Of a DNA stretch of 64,000 nucleotides, positions 48,016-56,968 are shown one piece after another (within the stretch, counting starts at the first letter, position 1; each line of letters begins with the position of its first letter). The DNA comes from Vibrio metoecus (lineage in GTDB: Bacteria > Pseudomonadota > Gammaproteobacteria > Enterobacterales > Vibrionaceae), in NCBI RefSeq assembly GCF_009665255.1, contig NZ_CP035686.1, positions 2,236,001 through 2,300,000 on the forward strand, read 5' to 3'. Made by a program: the position numbers and the translations under genes. Under the pieces are notes generated by a model. The model was given only the letters and a program-made list of their open reading frames with translations. It was not told the origin of the DNA and did no database searches.

Positions 48016-48084
48016 TTAGTATGATACTTTAATACTTGGTATGCATCTTTATTACTTAGTATGATACTTTATTCCACTCACACA
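48014..48084 (-). repeat. Right-end TnsB-type sites and terminal repeat
   Basis: TAGTATGATACTTTA-type sites at about 48016-48032 and 48057-48073, with a degenerate copy (GGTATGCATCTTTATT) at about 48038-48053, packed close together as in Tn7R. They are inverted relative to the left-end sites. The terminal ACTCACACA ends at 48084. Confidence 0.9.
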
Positions 48085-48089
48085 GGTAG
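48085..48089. repeat. Target site duplication, right copy (GGTAG)
   Basis: Matches 25990-25994 exactly. Confidence 0.95.
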
Positions 48090-48096
48090 CCCTTTG
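48087..48096. terminator. Right arm of the split dctP/glmS terminator
   Basis: TAGCCCTTTG, complement of CAAAGGGCTA at 25974-25983. In the uninterrupted chromosome this would be the glmS terminator stem. Confidence 0.85.
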
Positions 48097-48109
48097 ATTT
48101 ATTGAATAT

Positions 48110-48145
48110 TTACTCGACCGTTACCGCTTTGGCAAGGTTACGAGG
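48110..48145 (-). other. attTn7 recognition site (3' end of glmS)
   Basis: The last 36 bp of glmS, encoding [11 protein letters not shown] and the stop, match the TnsD-binding site of E. coli attTn7 at nearly every base. TnsD binds here and directs insertion about 25 bp downstream, where this element begins. Confidence 0.92.
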
Positions 48146-49942
48146 CTGGTCAACATCGGTACCTTTGATTAAAGCCACATGGTAAGAGAGCAGTTGCATC
48201 GGGATGGTGTAATAAATCGGAGCCACAATTTCGCTAACATGCGGCATTGCAATGATTTTCATCGTTTCGTCGGCTTCAAAGCCCGCGACTTCATCAGCAA
48301 ACACATACAATAAACCACCGCGCGCGCGTACTTCTTCAATATTGGATTTAAGCTTTTCTAAGAGTTCATTGCTCGGTGCAACCACAACCACCGGCATATC
48401 AGCATCGATCAATGCCAATGGACCATGCTTCAATTCACCTGCGGCATACGCTTCCGCATGAATGTAAGAGATCTCTTTTAGCTTGAGAGAGGCTTCTACC
48501 GCAATCGGGTAGTATTCGCCACGCCCCAAGAATAGCGTGTGGTGTTTATCAGCAAAGTCTTCCGCGAGCGTTTCGATCTGCTTTTCAAACGACAATGCGG
48601 TTTCAATCTGCTTCGGCAGTTGGTGCAATGCGTGTACGATCTCAGCTTCTAACTCGCGACCAATGCGCTGTTGTTGCTTACCAAGTGCAGTCACCAGCAT
48701 CAACAATGTAACTAGCTGAGTGGTAAAGGCTTTGGTTGAGGCAACACCAATTTCCGTTCCGGCACGGGTCATAAACGCAAAATCCGATTCACGCACGAGA
48801 GAAGAGCCCGCAACGTTACAAATCGTCATCGCCGCCATGTAACCTTTCTCTTTCGCTAGACGCAGCGCAGCTAAGGTATCGGCCGTTTCACCGGATTGCG
48901 ATAAGGTAATCAACAAGCTGTTGGGACGAGTAACAAATTTGCGGTAGCGGAATTCAGACGCGATTTCGACATCACAGCTTACACCCGCTAACGATTCAAA
49001 CCAGTAACGTGCTGTCATCCCTGCGTTGTAAGAGGTCCCACAAGCCACAATTTGTACATGTTCCACTTTCGCCAGAATTTCTGCCGCGTGTACACCAATG
49101 CTTTCGACCACCACGCTGTCATGGGTAATACGCCCTTCCATAGTGTTGATCAGCGCCTTTGGCTGCTCGAAAATCTCTTTTTGCATGTAGTGGCGGTAGT
49201 GACCTTTATCCGCAGCATCATGCTCTAATTTCGATTCACTGATTTCACGCTGTACGGGATTACCCAGCAGATCAAACACGCGAACTTCACGGCGAGTCAT
49301 TTCTGCGACATCACCTTCTTCTAGGTACATAAAGCGGCGCGTCACATTAAGTAGCGCAAGCTGATCTGAGGCGAGGAAGTTTTCACCGATGCCAAAACCA
49401 ATCACAATTGGGCTACCTGAGCGCGCCACCACTAAGCGCGAAGGGTCATTACGATCCATCACTACCGTGCCATAAGCACCAGTAAGCTGCTTCACTGTTG
49501 CTTGTACGGCTTCCAATAAAGAAGCCGCGCTGCGCAGTTCCCACTCCACTAAATGGGCAATGACTTCGGTATCGGTTTGAGAATCAAATACATAGCCACG
49601 TTCTTGCAACATGGAACGCAACATTTCATGGTTTTCGATGATGCCGTTATGCACCACCGTAATATCACCTGAAATATGGGGATGAGCATTGATTTCCGAA
49701 GGTTCGCCATGCGTCGCCCAACGAGTATGAGCAATACCCGTTCCGCCCGCCACTTGCGCCGCATCAACAGCATCGGCAAGCTCTTGCACTTTACCCAAAC
49801 GGCGTAAACGCGTGAGCTGCTTATCGCTATCCACGACAGCTACGCCCGCAGAGTCATAACCACGGTATTCAAGGCGGCGTAAGCCTTGTACTAAAATTTC
49901 AGCAACATCGCGTTGTGCAACCGCACCAACAATTCCACACAT
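48110..49942 (-). CDS. glmS: Glucosamine-6-phosphate synthase (isomerizing)
   Basis: Makes glucosamine 6-phosphate from fructose 6-phosphate and glutamine, the first step toward UDP-GlcNAc for the cell wall. 610 residues. N-terminal Ntn amidotransferase domain with catalytic Cys2 ([12 protein letters not shown]), two C-terminal SIS domains ([10 protein letters not shown] near residue 303, [11 protein letters not shown] near 350) and the conserved [11 protein letters not shown] end. A DeoR-type regulator lies 65 bp upstream on the same strand. Its native terminator was split by the transposon. Confidence 0.98.
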   Translation of the reverse strand: MCGIVGAVAQRDVAEILVQGLRRLEYRGYDSAGVAVVDSDKQLTRLRRLGKVQELADAVDAAQVAGGTGIAHTRWATHGEPSEINAHPHISGDITVVHNGIIENHEMLRSMLQERGYVFDSQTDTEVIAHLVEWELRSAASLLEAVQATVKQLTGAYGTVVMDRNDPSRLVVARSGSPIVIGFGIGENFLASDQLALLNVTRRFMYLEEGDVAEMTRREVRVFDLLGNPVQREISESKLEHDAADKGHYRHYMQKEIFEQPKALINTMEGRITHDSVVVESIGVHAAEILAKVEHVQIVACGTSYNAGMTARYWFESLAGVSCDVEIASEFRYRKFVTRPNSLLITLSQSGETADTLAALRLAKEKGYMAAMTICNVAGSSLVRESDFAFMTRAGTEIGVASTKAFTTQLVTLLMLVTALGKQQQRIGRELEAEIVHALHQLPKQIETALSFEKQIETLAEDFADKHHTLFLGRGEYYPIAVEASLKLKEISYIHAEAYAAGELKHGPLALIDADMPVVVVAPSNELLEKLKSNIEEVRARGGLLYVFADEVAGFEADETMKIIAMPHVSEIVAPIYYTIPMQLLSYHVALIKGTDVDQPRNLAKAVTVE

Positions 49943-50006
49943 ATTAAAACTCCATATTTTTATACTGTCGCGCTTTTACTCAACGTGAAGAGCGCTGAAG
50001 GATTTG

Positions 50007-50777
50007 TTATTTCACCGCAGCGCGAATAACTCGTACTTGGTGAGATTCAATCTGTTTGGCAAATTCGTCACTCAATTCATGATCAGTGACCAACACATCG
50101 ATACAATCCCAACTCAACTCTAAGTTCGGGATTTTGCGGCCGACTTTGTCTGATTCAATCATCACTATCACTTCGCGTGAGACTTCGGCCATCACTTTGC
50201 TTAGCCCAACCAACTCATTAAACGTAGTTGTGCCACGGTCGAGATCGATGCCATCGGCACCGATAAACAGTTGGTCAAAATCGTAAGAGCGCAGTACCGA
50301 TTCTGCGACTTTGCCTTGAAAGGATTCAGAATGAGTATCCCAAGTACCGCCAGTCATCAGCAGTGTGGGTTCGTTTTCTAATTCATTGAGTGCATTCGCG
50401 ACATGCAATGAGTTGGTCATCACGACCAGCCCTCGCTTGTCATTCAGTTGCTGAATTAACGCCGCCGTGGTGCTGCCGCTATCAATCACAATCCGATTAT
50501 GATCACGGATTAATTTCGCTGCAGCTTTAGCTAGAGATATCTTTCGAACTGAAACTTTTTCATTCATTTCATCGTGCATGACTTCTTTTGGTAGCGCGAT
50601 GGCACCACCATAGCGTCGTAACAACTGACCATTTTTCTCAAGGGAAGCGAGATCTTTACGAATAGTGACTTCTGAGGTTTCAAACTGAGAAGAGAGAGCC
50701 TCAACGCTCACCTCACCTTGCTCGTTTACTAACTTCACAATGGTGTGTCTTCTCAATTGTGTATTTCGTTTCGACAT
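50007..50777 (-). CDS. DeoR-family transcriptional regulator
   Basis: 256 residues. N-terminal DeoR helix-turn-helix at about residues 5-60 (VSVEALSSQFETSEVTIRKDL), then a DeoRC sugar-phosphate-sensing domain (IVIDSGSTTAALIQQL, LLMTGGTWD, LFIGADGID). Located directly before glmS, so an amino-sugar phosphate ligand and control of glmS are reasonable inferences. TTTCG repeats lie at and upstream of its own start. Confidence 0.92.
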   Translation of the reverse strand: MSKRNTQLRRHTIVKLVNEQGEVSVEALSSQFETSEVTIRKDLASLEKNGQLLRRYGGAIALPKEVMHDEMNEKVSVRKISLAKAAAKLIRDHNRIVIDSGSTTAALIQQLNDKRGLVVMTNSLHVANALNELENEPTLLMTGGTWDTHSESFQGKVAESVLRSYDFDQLFIGADGIDLDRGTTTFNELVGLSKVMAEVSREVIVMIESDKVGRKIPNLELSWDCIDVLVTDHELSDEFAKQIESHQVRVIRAAVK

Positions 50778-51205
50778 TTATCAGCACACTTTAAGTTACG
50801 AATCGAAAGCAATTATAGTTAAGTCGAAACAATTAAGTCCATTTATTTCGATCCAAAAAATTAATATTTCACGCTAAAACCTTGTCCTAAGACAATTCTT
50901 AGACAGTGATATTGCTATCATTCAGTGGTAGAATTCGGCCTCGAAAAGAAAAAAAATTACAGAACTGAGTAAAAAATACGCCTATAGCCCCCATTAAATC
51001 GGCGCCAAGTGGCGAATTTTCTGAAATTTTTGATCAAACAGTCAGTCATAAAATGACTAAATCTGTTGAAAGACTTTCAGTTTTGGAGTGCGAGAGACTC
51101 GTGAGCTAGACTTGGCAATTGACGAAATAAAGTTGCCACCACCGAGAACACTTCAGAGCTAACAACCAACTTCAAAATCATTTTGTTTATCGGAGAAACT
51201 CTTCC
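50778..51205. other. Intergenic region between the DeoR regulator and pyruvate kinase
   Basis: 428 bp with no gene seen. It holds promoters for both directions. CGAAA/TTTCG motifs recur near 50804, 50823 and 50846 (and at 50764-50773 over the start codon of the regulator), and look like DeoR-type half-sites. A long leader precedes pyruvate kinase, whose ATG has CGGAGAAA before it. Confidence 0.6.
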
Positions 51206-52618
51206 ATGAAAAAGACCAAAATCGTATGTACGATTGGCCCAAAAACTGAGTCTGTAGAGAAGCTAACTGAGCTAGTTAACTCAGGCATGAACGTAATGCG
51301 CCTGAACTTCTCTCACGGTGACTACGTTGAACACGGCACTCGTATCGCAAACTTCCGTAAAGTAATGGAAGTGACCGGTAAACAACTGGCGATTTTGCTA
51401 GATACTAAAGGCCCTGAAATCCGTACTATCAAACTGGAAAACGGTGATGATGTGGATCTGGTTGCAGGTCAACAGTTCACTTTTACAACAGACATTGCTG
51501 TTGTAGGTAACAAAGATCGCGTAGCGGTAACTTACTCTGGCTTTGCGAAAGACCTGAACGTTGGCAACCGTATTCTGGTTGACGATGGTCTGATCGAAAT
51601 GGAAGTACTTGCAACAACAGACACAGAAGTGAAATGTAAAGTTCTGAACAACGGCGCTCTGGGTGAAAACAAAGGTGTTAACCTGCCAGGCGTTTCTGTA
51701 AACCTGCCAGCACTGTCTGAAAAAGACAAAAATGACCTGAAATTTGGTTGTGAGCAAGGCGTTGATTTCGTTGCTGCCTCTTTCATCCGTAAAGGTTCTG
51801 ACGTTAAAGAAATCCGTGAAGTTCTAGCGGCTCACGGCGGTCAAAACATTCAAATCATCTCTAAAATCGAAAACCAAGAAGGCTTGGACAACTTCGATGA
51901 GATCCTTGAGCTATCTGACGGCATCATGGTTGCTCGTGGCGACCTAGGTGTTGAGATCCCAGCAGAAGAAGTTATCTTCGCTCAAAAGATGATGATCGAG
52001 AAGTGTAACCGTGCACGTAAAGTAGTTATCACAGCAACTCAAATGCTGGATTCTATGATCAAGAACCCACGTCCAACTCGTGCAGAAGCGGGTGACGTAG
52101 CTAACGCGATCATGGATGGTACTGATGCTGTGATGCTGTCTGGCGAAACTGCAAAAGGTAAGTACCCAGTTGAAGCGGTGAAAATCATGGCGCAAATTGC
52201 TAACCGTACTGACTCAGTACTGAAAGCTGAGCTGGGTTCACGTTTGGATAGCCCACGTCTGCGTATCACTGAAGCAGTATGTAAAGGTGCAGTAGACACT
52301 GCTGAGAAACTGGCTGCTCCACTGATCATCGTAGCAACTGAAGCGGGTAAATCAGCGCGTTCAATCCGTAAATACTTCCCAACTGCAAACATCATTGCAG
52401 TAACCACTAACAAGAAAACTGCTGCTCAGCTTGTGCTGTCTAAAGGCGTAACACCTGTTGTGGTTGAGTCAATTGACAACACTGACGCTTTCTACCACTT
52501 AGGTAAAGAGATTGCTCTGCAATCTGGCCTAGGCAAGAAAGGCGACATCGTAGTGATGGTTTCAGGTGCACTGGTTGCTTCTGGCACAACGAACACTGCT
52601 TCAGTACACGTACTGTAA
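51206..52618 (+). CDS. pykF: Pyruvate kinase (type I, PykF-like)
   Basis: Converts phosphoenolpyruvate and ADP to pyruvate and ATP. 470 residues, the length of the fructose-1,6-bisphosphate-activated PykF group. Starts [20 protein letters not shown]. The active-site signature [17 protein letters not shown] with the catalytic Lys is near residues 219-235, and [18 protein letters not shown] follows. Codon use is strongly biased toward highly expressed genes. Confidence 0.97.
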   Translation: MKKTKIVCTIGPKTESVEKLTELVNSGMNVMRLNFSHGDYVEHGTRIANFRKVMEVTGKQLAILLDTKGPEIRTIKLENGDDVDLVAGQQFTFTTDIAVVGNKDRVAVTYSGFAKDLNVGNRILVDDGLIEMEVLATTDTEVKCKVLNNGALGENKGVNLPGVSVNLPALSEKDKNDLKFGCEQGVDFVAASFIRKGSDVKEIREVLAAHGGQNIQIISKIENQEGLDNFDEILELSDGIMVARGDLGVEIPAEEVIFAQKMMIEKCNRARKVVITATQMLDSMIKNPRPTRAEAGDVANAIMDGTDAVMLSGETAKGKYPVEAVKIMAQIANRTDSVLKAELGSRLDSPRLRITEAVCKGAVDTAEKLAAPLIIVATEAGKSARSIRKYFPTANIIAVTTNKKTAAQLVLSKGVTPVVVESIDNTDAFYHLGKEIALQSGLGKKGDIVVMVSGALVASGTTNTASVHVL

Positions 52619-52661
52619 TCGCATGATGTGGCGGATTTAGTACCGCCGCTGAAAACGATAC

Positions 52662-52690
52662 AAAAACGGAGCCCATTGGGCTCCGTTTTT
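52662..52690. terminator. Bidirectional terminator after pyruvate kinase
   Basis: AAAAACGGAGCCC / GGGCTCCGTTTTT, a perfect 13-bp stem with loop ATT. It also lies 2 bp beyond the stop of the small minus-strand gene, so it can end both transcripts. Confidence 0.93.
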
Positions 52691-52692
52691 TA

Positions 52693-52824
52693 TTACCAAC
52701 CGAAAAACTCTTTGTGATGAGTATTGAGCAAAAGCACCATAGGTAAAAAATAAAGTGCGCTGAGCTTAATACCTAATACCAACAAACAGCCTATCGTTAG
52801 CCTGACCAGGAGATGATTCAACAT
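52693..52824 (-). CDS. Small membrane protein, 43 residues
   Basis: Reads MLNHLLVRLTIGCLLVLGIK and ends NTHHKEFFGW. Most of residues 5-35 is hydrophobic, enough for one or two membrane spans. GAGAGG lies 6 bases before the ATG, and the stop sits right at a strong bidirectional terminator, both of which support a real gene. No family recognised. Confidence 0.6.
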   Translation of the reverse strand: MLNHLLVRLTIGCLLVLGIKLSALYFLPMVLLLNTHHKEFFGW

Positions 52825-53133
52825 ACACTGCCTCTCAATTGCTCAGTGTGTTTGATTTCCGATGCCTAAGCAGGGCAGAAAGTCATCATGACTTTCTTTC
52901 AATCAATGAGCGTTACTGATGGAAAAGTCAGCAGTTTACTTATTGCTCAACTTAGCTCAATAATTCAGCAAAATTAGACTTTAGTCTAACTGTAATAAAA
53001 ATATGACAACCATCAAATTAATATGTAATCACAATGAGATAGAGAATCTGATTGTAATTACTGGCTGAAAGATCGGGTAAGCTTGGGTCAAGAGCACAGT
53101 CACGACTACGCGAACTGGCGGTTTTAGCCCCAC
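52825..53133. other. Intergenic region, no gene seen
   Basis: About 310 bp, A/T-rich. The only notable structure is a tight inverted repeat AGAAAGTCAT / ATGACTTTCT at 52877-52897 with one base between the arms, more like a protein-binding palindrome than a hairpin. Confidence 0.5.
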
Positions 53134-53165
53134 AAAAAAGAGAGATGATTCATTCACCTCTCTTT
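53134..53165 (-). terminator. Terminator after the SIMPL-domain gene
   Basis: On the minus strand AAAGAGAGGTGA / TCATCTCTCTTT forms a 12-bp stem with one G-U pair and a 5-base loop, followed by TTTG. Confidence 0.85.
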
Positions 53166-53191
53166 CATTCATCTTGTTGGTAAGCGACCAA

Positions 53192-53887
53192 CTATGGAGC
53201 CAGTTTGTACACCACATCAACTCGGTCACGGATCACTAAAGATGACTCTTGATAGGTATCCGCTACATCCATTTTTTCGCTAAGATTCGCTGAGCGCATC
53301 ATGATCGGCTCAACACTCGGTGTATTGTAATCCACTCGCCAAACACCTTCCAATTTACGTTCAAAACCCTTAGCCAAAGATTGTGCTTTTAACTTCGCGT
53401 CTTCAATCGCCGCCATGCGTGCTTGCTGCTGGTATTTCTCTTGATCACGCACCTTAAGTTGAATGCTATTAACTTGATTGATACCAGACTCTAACGCAAT
53501 GTCGAGATATTGATTGAGCTTACTCACCTCTTCCACTCTCACGGTAATCGAACGAGAGGCTTGATAGCCTACTAACTCAGGCTTGCCGTCTGCTGGGTAG
53601 TGATATTGCGGGTTAATATAAAGATTCGAGCTAGAAACATTCTGTTGCGCGACACCTGATTTCACCAATTTTGAAGTGAATTCAGTGACCGCTTTATCCA
53701 CCGCCGCTTTCGCTTGCTCGGCATTCATTGTCGATTCAACAACCTTAACCGAAAACTCGGCCATATCAGGTACTGCAGTGACTTCACCATAGCCTGAAGT
53801 TGAAATATGTGGAAAATCCCATTCCTGTGCAAAGGTCGGGGCTGAAAGAACAGAGAGAAGTAAAACCACTGGTGCAAATAATTTCAT
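53192..53887 (-). CDS. SIMPL-domain (DUF541, YggE-like) periplasmic protein
   Basis: 231 residues from ATG 53887 with a signal peptide (MKLFAPVVLLLSVLSAPTFA). The DUF541/SIMPL start (ISTSGYGEVTAVPDMAEFSVKV) is clear. E. coli YggE of this family lowers oxidative stress, hence the common name oxidative stress defence protein; the mechanism is unknown. Next to argP and argO, as yggE is in enterics. Confidence 0.9.
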   Translation of the reverse strand: MKLFAPVVLLLSVLSAPTFAQEWDFPHISTSGYGEVTAVPDMAEFSVKVVESTMNAEQAKAAVDKAVTEFTSKLVKSGVAQQNVSSSNLYINPQYHYPADGKPELVGYQASRSITVRVEEVSKLNQYLDIALESGINQVNSIQLKVRDQEKYQQQARMAAIEDAKLKAQSLAKGFERKLEGVWRVDYNTPSVEPIMMRSANLSEKMDVADTYQESSLVIRDRVDVVYKLAP

Positions 53888-53987
53888 CGTTTCGATCCTT
53901 AATGTCATCGACTGTCCACATCATAAGCTAAGCAGTGCATAGATTCAGTGTCTACGCATAAAAATCACACAACTTTGACTCTGCCAA

Positions 53988-54884
53988 TTATTGGGGAAGA
54001 ACACTCTTCGCATACCCAGTGATCGCTTGACTGATCTCAAGCAACACGCCGGTTTCTAGCTGCCAATGATGCCAAAATATCGGATATGACAACATAAACT
54101 CCGGAGTCATATTGATTAACGCTCCGCTTTCCAATTCCGAAATAATCTGCAAACGAGGGATCAAACAATAAGCCGCACCAGAAAGCGCTAAACGGACAAA
54201 AGCTTCTGAGCTACCAACCGTGTGGTTGATGACTTTATCGCGCGGTACTGCAAAGTAATCCCATAAGAATTTATTGTGCAATTCGTCATATTGATCGTAA
54301 GACACCGCAGGTGCTTTGATTAATGAGCGAGGGTTGACACCTTTAGCAAAGTATTTTTGATAGAACTCTGGGCTTGCGACGCACAGATACTCCATCTGGC
54401 CTAAATACTCAGCACTACAGCCAGTGATCGGTTGTGGTTCCAAACTGATTGCGCCCACCACTTCACCATTTTTGAGCTTATCGAGGGTGCGTGACTCACC
54501 ATAAATCACCAGATTTAATTCCACTTGGCGGCTTTTCATCATCTTATCCAGCGCCGGTAACAACCAAGTCGCTAGACTATCCGCATTGGTCGCAATAGAC
54601 ATAGAAACCGGACGTACATGTTCTTGATTAGTTAACTCTGGAACCAACTCTTGCTCAATTAAACAGACTCGGCGATAGAGTCCAAGCAACTTTTTGCCAA
54701 CCAAAGTCGGCCTTGGTGGCTGCTCACGAATCAACACTGGCTGGGCTAAATATTTTTCTAACTGTTTAATCCGTTGAGATACTGCAGATTGAGAGATAAA
54801 CAGCTGCTCAGCCGCTCGTTCAAAACTGCCTTTACTCACCACACTATCTAGAGCTTCAATCCATCGATAATCCAGACCACGCAT
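53988..54884 (-). CDS. argP: LysR-type regulator ArgP (IciA)
   Basis: 298 residues from ATG 54884 ([20 protein letters not shown]). N-terminal winged helix-turn-helix ([23 protein letters not shown]), then a LysR effector domain that binds Arg or Lys in E. coli. Divergent from the LysE-type exporter gene, its expected target, across 166 bp. Confidence 0.95.
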   Translation of the reverse strand: MRGLDYRWIEALDSVVSKGSFERAAEQLFISQSAVSQRIKQLEKYLAQPVLIREQPPRPTLVGKKLLGLYRRVCLIEQELVPELTNQEHVRPVSMSIATNADSLATWLLPALDKMMKSRQVELNLVIYGESRTLDKLKNGEVVGAISLEPQPITGCSAEYLGQMEYLCVASPEFYQKYFAKGVNPRSLIKAPAVSYDQYDELHNKFLWDYFAVPRDKVINHTVGSSEAFVRLALSGAAYCLIPRLQIISELESGALINMTPEFMLSYPIFWHHWQLETGVLLEISQAITGYAKSVLPQ

Positions 54885-55050
54885 TGCTTCTCCGTTCCAC
54901 TTATTAGCCAAGTTAATATGATATTAAAATCATTAATTATACTTATCCACTTCAAATTATTATCTTGCTCAGCCTATCCCTTTCCGACTTAGCGTTGCGG
55001 CTTCAAATCGGAACGAAATAACACTCCAATCATGCGGTATGAGGTAAAAA

Positions 55051-55686
55051 ATGAACTGGTGGATTCTGCTACAAGGATTCAGCTTGGGTGCAACCATGAT
55101 TATTCCCATTGGCGCTCAAAATGCTTATGTATTAAATCAAGGGATTAAACGTCATCATCACTTAACCACCGCAGCCACTTGTGGGGTGCTGGATATGATT
55201 TTTATCACGCTGGGGATTTTTGGTGGTGGTGCTCTCATCTCGCAAAATACCAGCTTGTTAATTGGTGTCACCTTGGGCGGCATTTTGTTTCTCTGTGCTT
55301 ATGGTTTCCTCTCACTCCGTGCCGCACTCAAGCCCACACAAACCTCGAATCCATCCTCTAGCCTTACATCGACTGGGCGTAAAGCAGTGATCTTCGGTGC
55401 TTTTGCCGTCACCGTGTTTAACCCACATCTCTATTTGGATACGGTGGTGATCTTGGGATCAATCGGTGGTCAATTCCAAGGTGATGAGCGTATCTCATTT
55501 GCCATTGGTACCATTCTCGCCTCATTCGTGTGGTTTTTTACCCTATCACTCGGTGCGGCTAAACTCAGCACTACACTCTCTAAACCGAGGGTGAGACAAG
55601 TGATTGATATGGCAGTCGCAGCAATGATGTTCATTATTGCCTTTGCTTTGACTAAGAACTTATATCTCAATCACTGGCTAAACTAA
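55051..55686 (+). CDS. argO: Arginine exporter ArgO (LysE family)
   Basis: 211-residue inner-membrane exporter with about six spans. The LysE signature GATMIIPIGAQNAYVLNQGI is at residues 13-32, and the second conserved motif FNPHLYLDTVVILG is near residue 128. Controlled by ArgP in E. coli, and the divergent argP gene here supports the same. GAGG lies before the ATG. Confidence 0.95.
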   Translation: MNWWILLQGFSLGATMIIPIGAQNAYVLNQGIKRHHHLTTAATCGVLDMIFITLGIFGGGALISQNTSLLIGVTLGGILFLCAYGFLSLRAALKPTQTSNPSSSLTSTGRKAVIFGAFAVTVFNPHLYLDTVVILGSIGGQFQGDERISFAIGTILASFVWFFTLSLGAAKLSTTLSKPRVRQVIDMAVAAMMFIIAFALTKNLYLNHWLN

Positions 55687-55772
55687 TTAAGATTCACGTT
55701 ATAACCAAACGACTTGGAGTTGTACGTGGCCAAGATTGATGCAGCTTCAAGTAGGAAAAGGATTTCAAAGAT

Positions 55773-55803
55773 AAAAAAAGCGGAGTAAACACTCCGCTTT
55801 TTT
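55773..55803. terminator. Bidirectional terminator between argO and mscS
   Basis: AAAAAGCGGAGT / ACTCCGCTTTTT stem with loop AAAC and long A and T flanks. Serves two convergent genes. Confidence 0.93.
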
Positions 55804-55817
55804 GTATTGCACAACAA

Positions 55818-56681
55818 TTAGTTGAGTTTGTTGAGATGCACATCCATTTGTGGGAATGGAATTTCAATACCGTTGGCATCCAGTGCTTCTTTGATCGCTT
55901 GCATTGAATCAAAGTACACCGCCCAGTAGTCCGATGTTTTACACCATGGACGTACGACAAAGTTGATTGATGAATCCGCCAGAGTCAGCACACCAATGGT
56001 CATATCAGGATCTTTTAGGATACGAGGATCTTTTTCCAGCGTCTCACGCAGAACACGCTTAGTTTTCTGCAGATCAGACTTGTAAGACACACCGATCACC
56101 ATATCGACACGACGCGTCTCATGACGTGAATAGTTAGTGATCGCACCGCCAATGACCGCTGAGTTTGGTACCACAACCATTTTGTTATCTGGGCTTTTCA
56201 GGACAGTTTGGAAAATTTGAATAGAATCAACCGAGCCGGCTACACCACCAATTTCCACATAATCACCGGATTTGAATGGACGGAATGCCACAATCAGTAC
56301 ACCGGCTGCAAAATTAGACAGCGAACCTTGTAGAGCTAAACCAACAGCCAAACCCGCAGCACCGATCACCGCTACGACAGAAGCCGTCTGGACACCAATA
56401 CGACTCAACGCTGCAATCAACACAATAATAAATAGCGTGTAACGTACAAGACCGTGGATAAACTCCACGACAGCCTTATCCATCTCTTTCTTTTTCAATA
56501 CGTTGGCAACGCTACCTGCTACCGCTTTAACCACAAGGTTACCGATAAACAAGATCAGAATAGCGGAAATGACATTCACACCATACTGAATCAAAAGATC
56601 CGAATTATTGGTTAACCAAGTGTTGACCTGATTAAAACTCTCAACGATAGGTGCTTCAACACCAATCGATTCACCAGCCAT
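55818..56681 (-). CDS. mscS: Small-conductance mechanosensitive channel MscS
   Basis: 287 residues, typical MscS length. Three N-terminal membrane spans, with the pore-lining helix rich in Gly/Ala (AAGLAVGLALQGSLSNFAAG) near residues 103-122, then the beta domain (FRPFKSGDYVEIGGVAGSVDSI, VVPNSAVIGGAITNYS). Opens under hypo-osmotic stress. Monocistronic. Confidence 0.95.
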   Translation of the reverse strand: MAGESIGVEAPIVESFNQVNTWLTNNSDLLIQYGVNVISAILILFIGNLVVKAVAGSVANVLKKKEMDKAVVEFIHGLVRYTLFIIVLIAALSRIGVQTASVVAVIGAAGLAVGLALQGSLSNFAAGVLIVAFRPFKSGDYVEIGGVAGSVDSIQIFQTVLKSPDNKMVVVPNSAVIGGAITNYSRHETRRVDMVIGVSYKSDLQKTKRVLRETLEKDPRILKDPDMTIGVLTLADSSINFVVRPWCKTSDYWAVYFDSMQAIKEALDANGIEIPFPQMDVHLNKLN

Positions 56682-56913
56682 AGTGTTTTCCTCTCAGAAT
56701 AAATGAAATATCAGCGGGAATTGCGAAATCTCAGCAAGAGAACACACAAAGAAACCGCCAAATGTCAGAATTTTGGCACAATAACGCAAACTCAAACTTT
56801 CGCAAAGTCAGGATTTGGTAAAGAATCACAAACGGTTACGTAGAATTTGCTACGTCACGGTTACAGGTTAAACAATATTCTAGCACTCCGCTATCCATCA
56901 AAATGAGATAGCG

Positions 56914-56946
56914 TAAAAAAAGAAACCCGCTCAAGGCGGGCTTCTT
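56914..56946 (-). terminator. Terminator of the epd-pgk-fbaA operon
   Basis: On the minus strand GCCCGC-CTTGA-GCGGGT followed by TTCTTTTTTT, just beyond the fbaA stop. Confidence 0.9.
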
Positions 56947-56968
56947 AATCATAAAGACTTAATGCAAA

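Larger units (their letters stand above)
25995..48084. mobile_element. Tn7-like transposon, 22,090 bp, inserted at attTn7
   Basis: The left end reads TGTGAGAGTGAAATAAAG, and the right end reversed reads TGTGTGAGTGGAATAAAG (two mismatches in 18), resembling the TGTGGGCGG...AATAAAG ends of Tn7. Both are flanked by GGTAG. It carries tnsABCDE, all intact. The right end lies 25 bp from the glmS stop codon, the canonical attTn7 position and orientation. Cargo: a PIN/Zn-peptidase/nuclease group and an IS481 relic on the left, and a type I Wadjet operon with regulator on the right. The base composition is visibly more A+T-rich than the flanking core genes, consistent with transfer. No CRISPR-Cas genes are present. 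Confidence 0.97.

Noticed and set aside
25995..48084. CRISPR-associated transposon
   Set aside because: No Cas genes or repeat array are present, and the TniQ protein is a full-length TnsD with TnsE also present, as in classic Tn7.
52877..52897. Terminator in the gap after the 43-residue gene
   Set aside because: The inverted repeat has only one base between its arms and no T run, so it is unlikely to act as a terminator.
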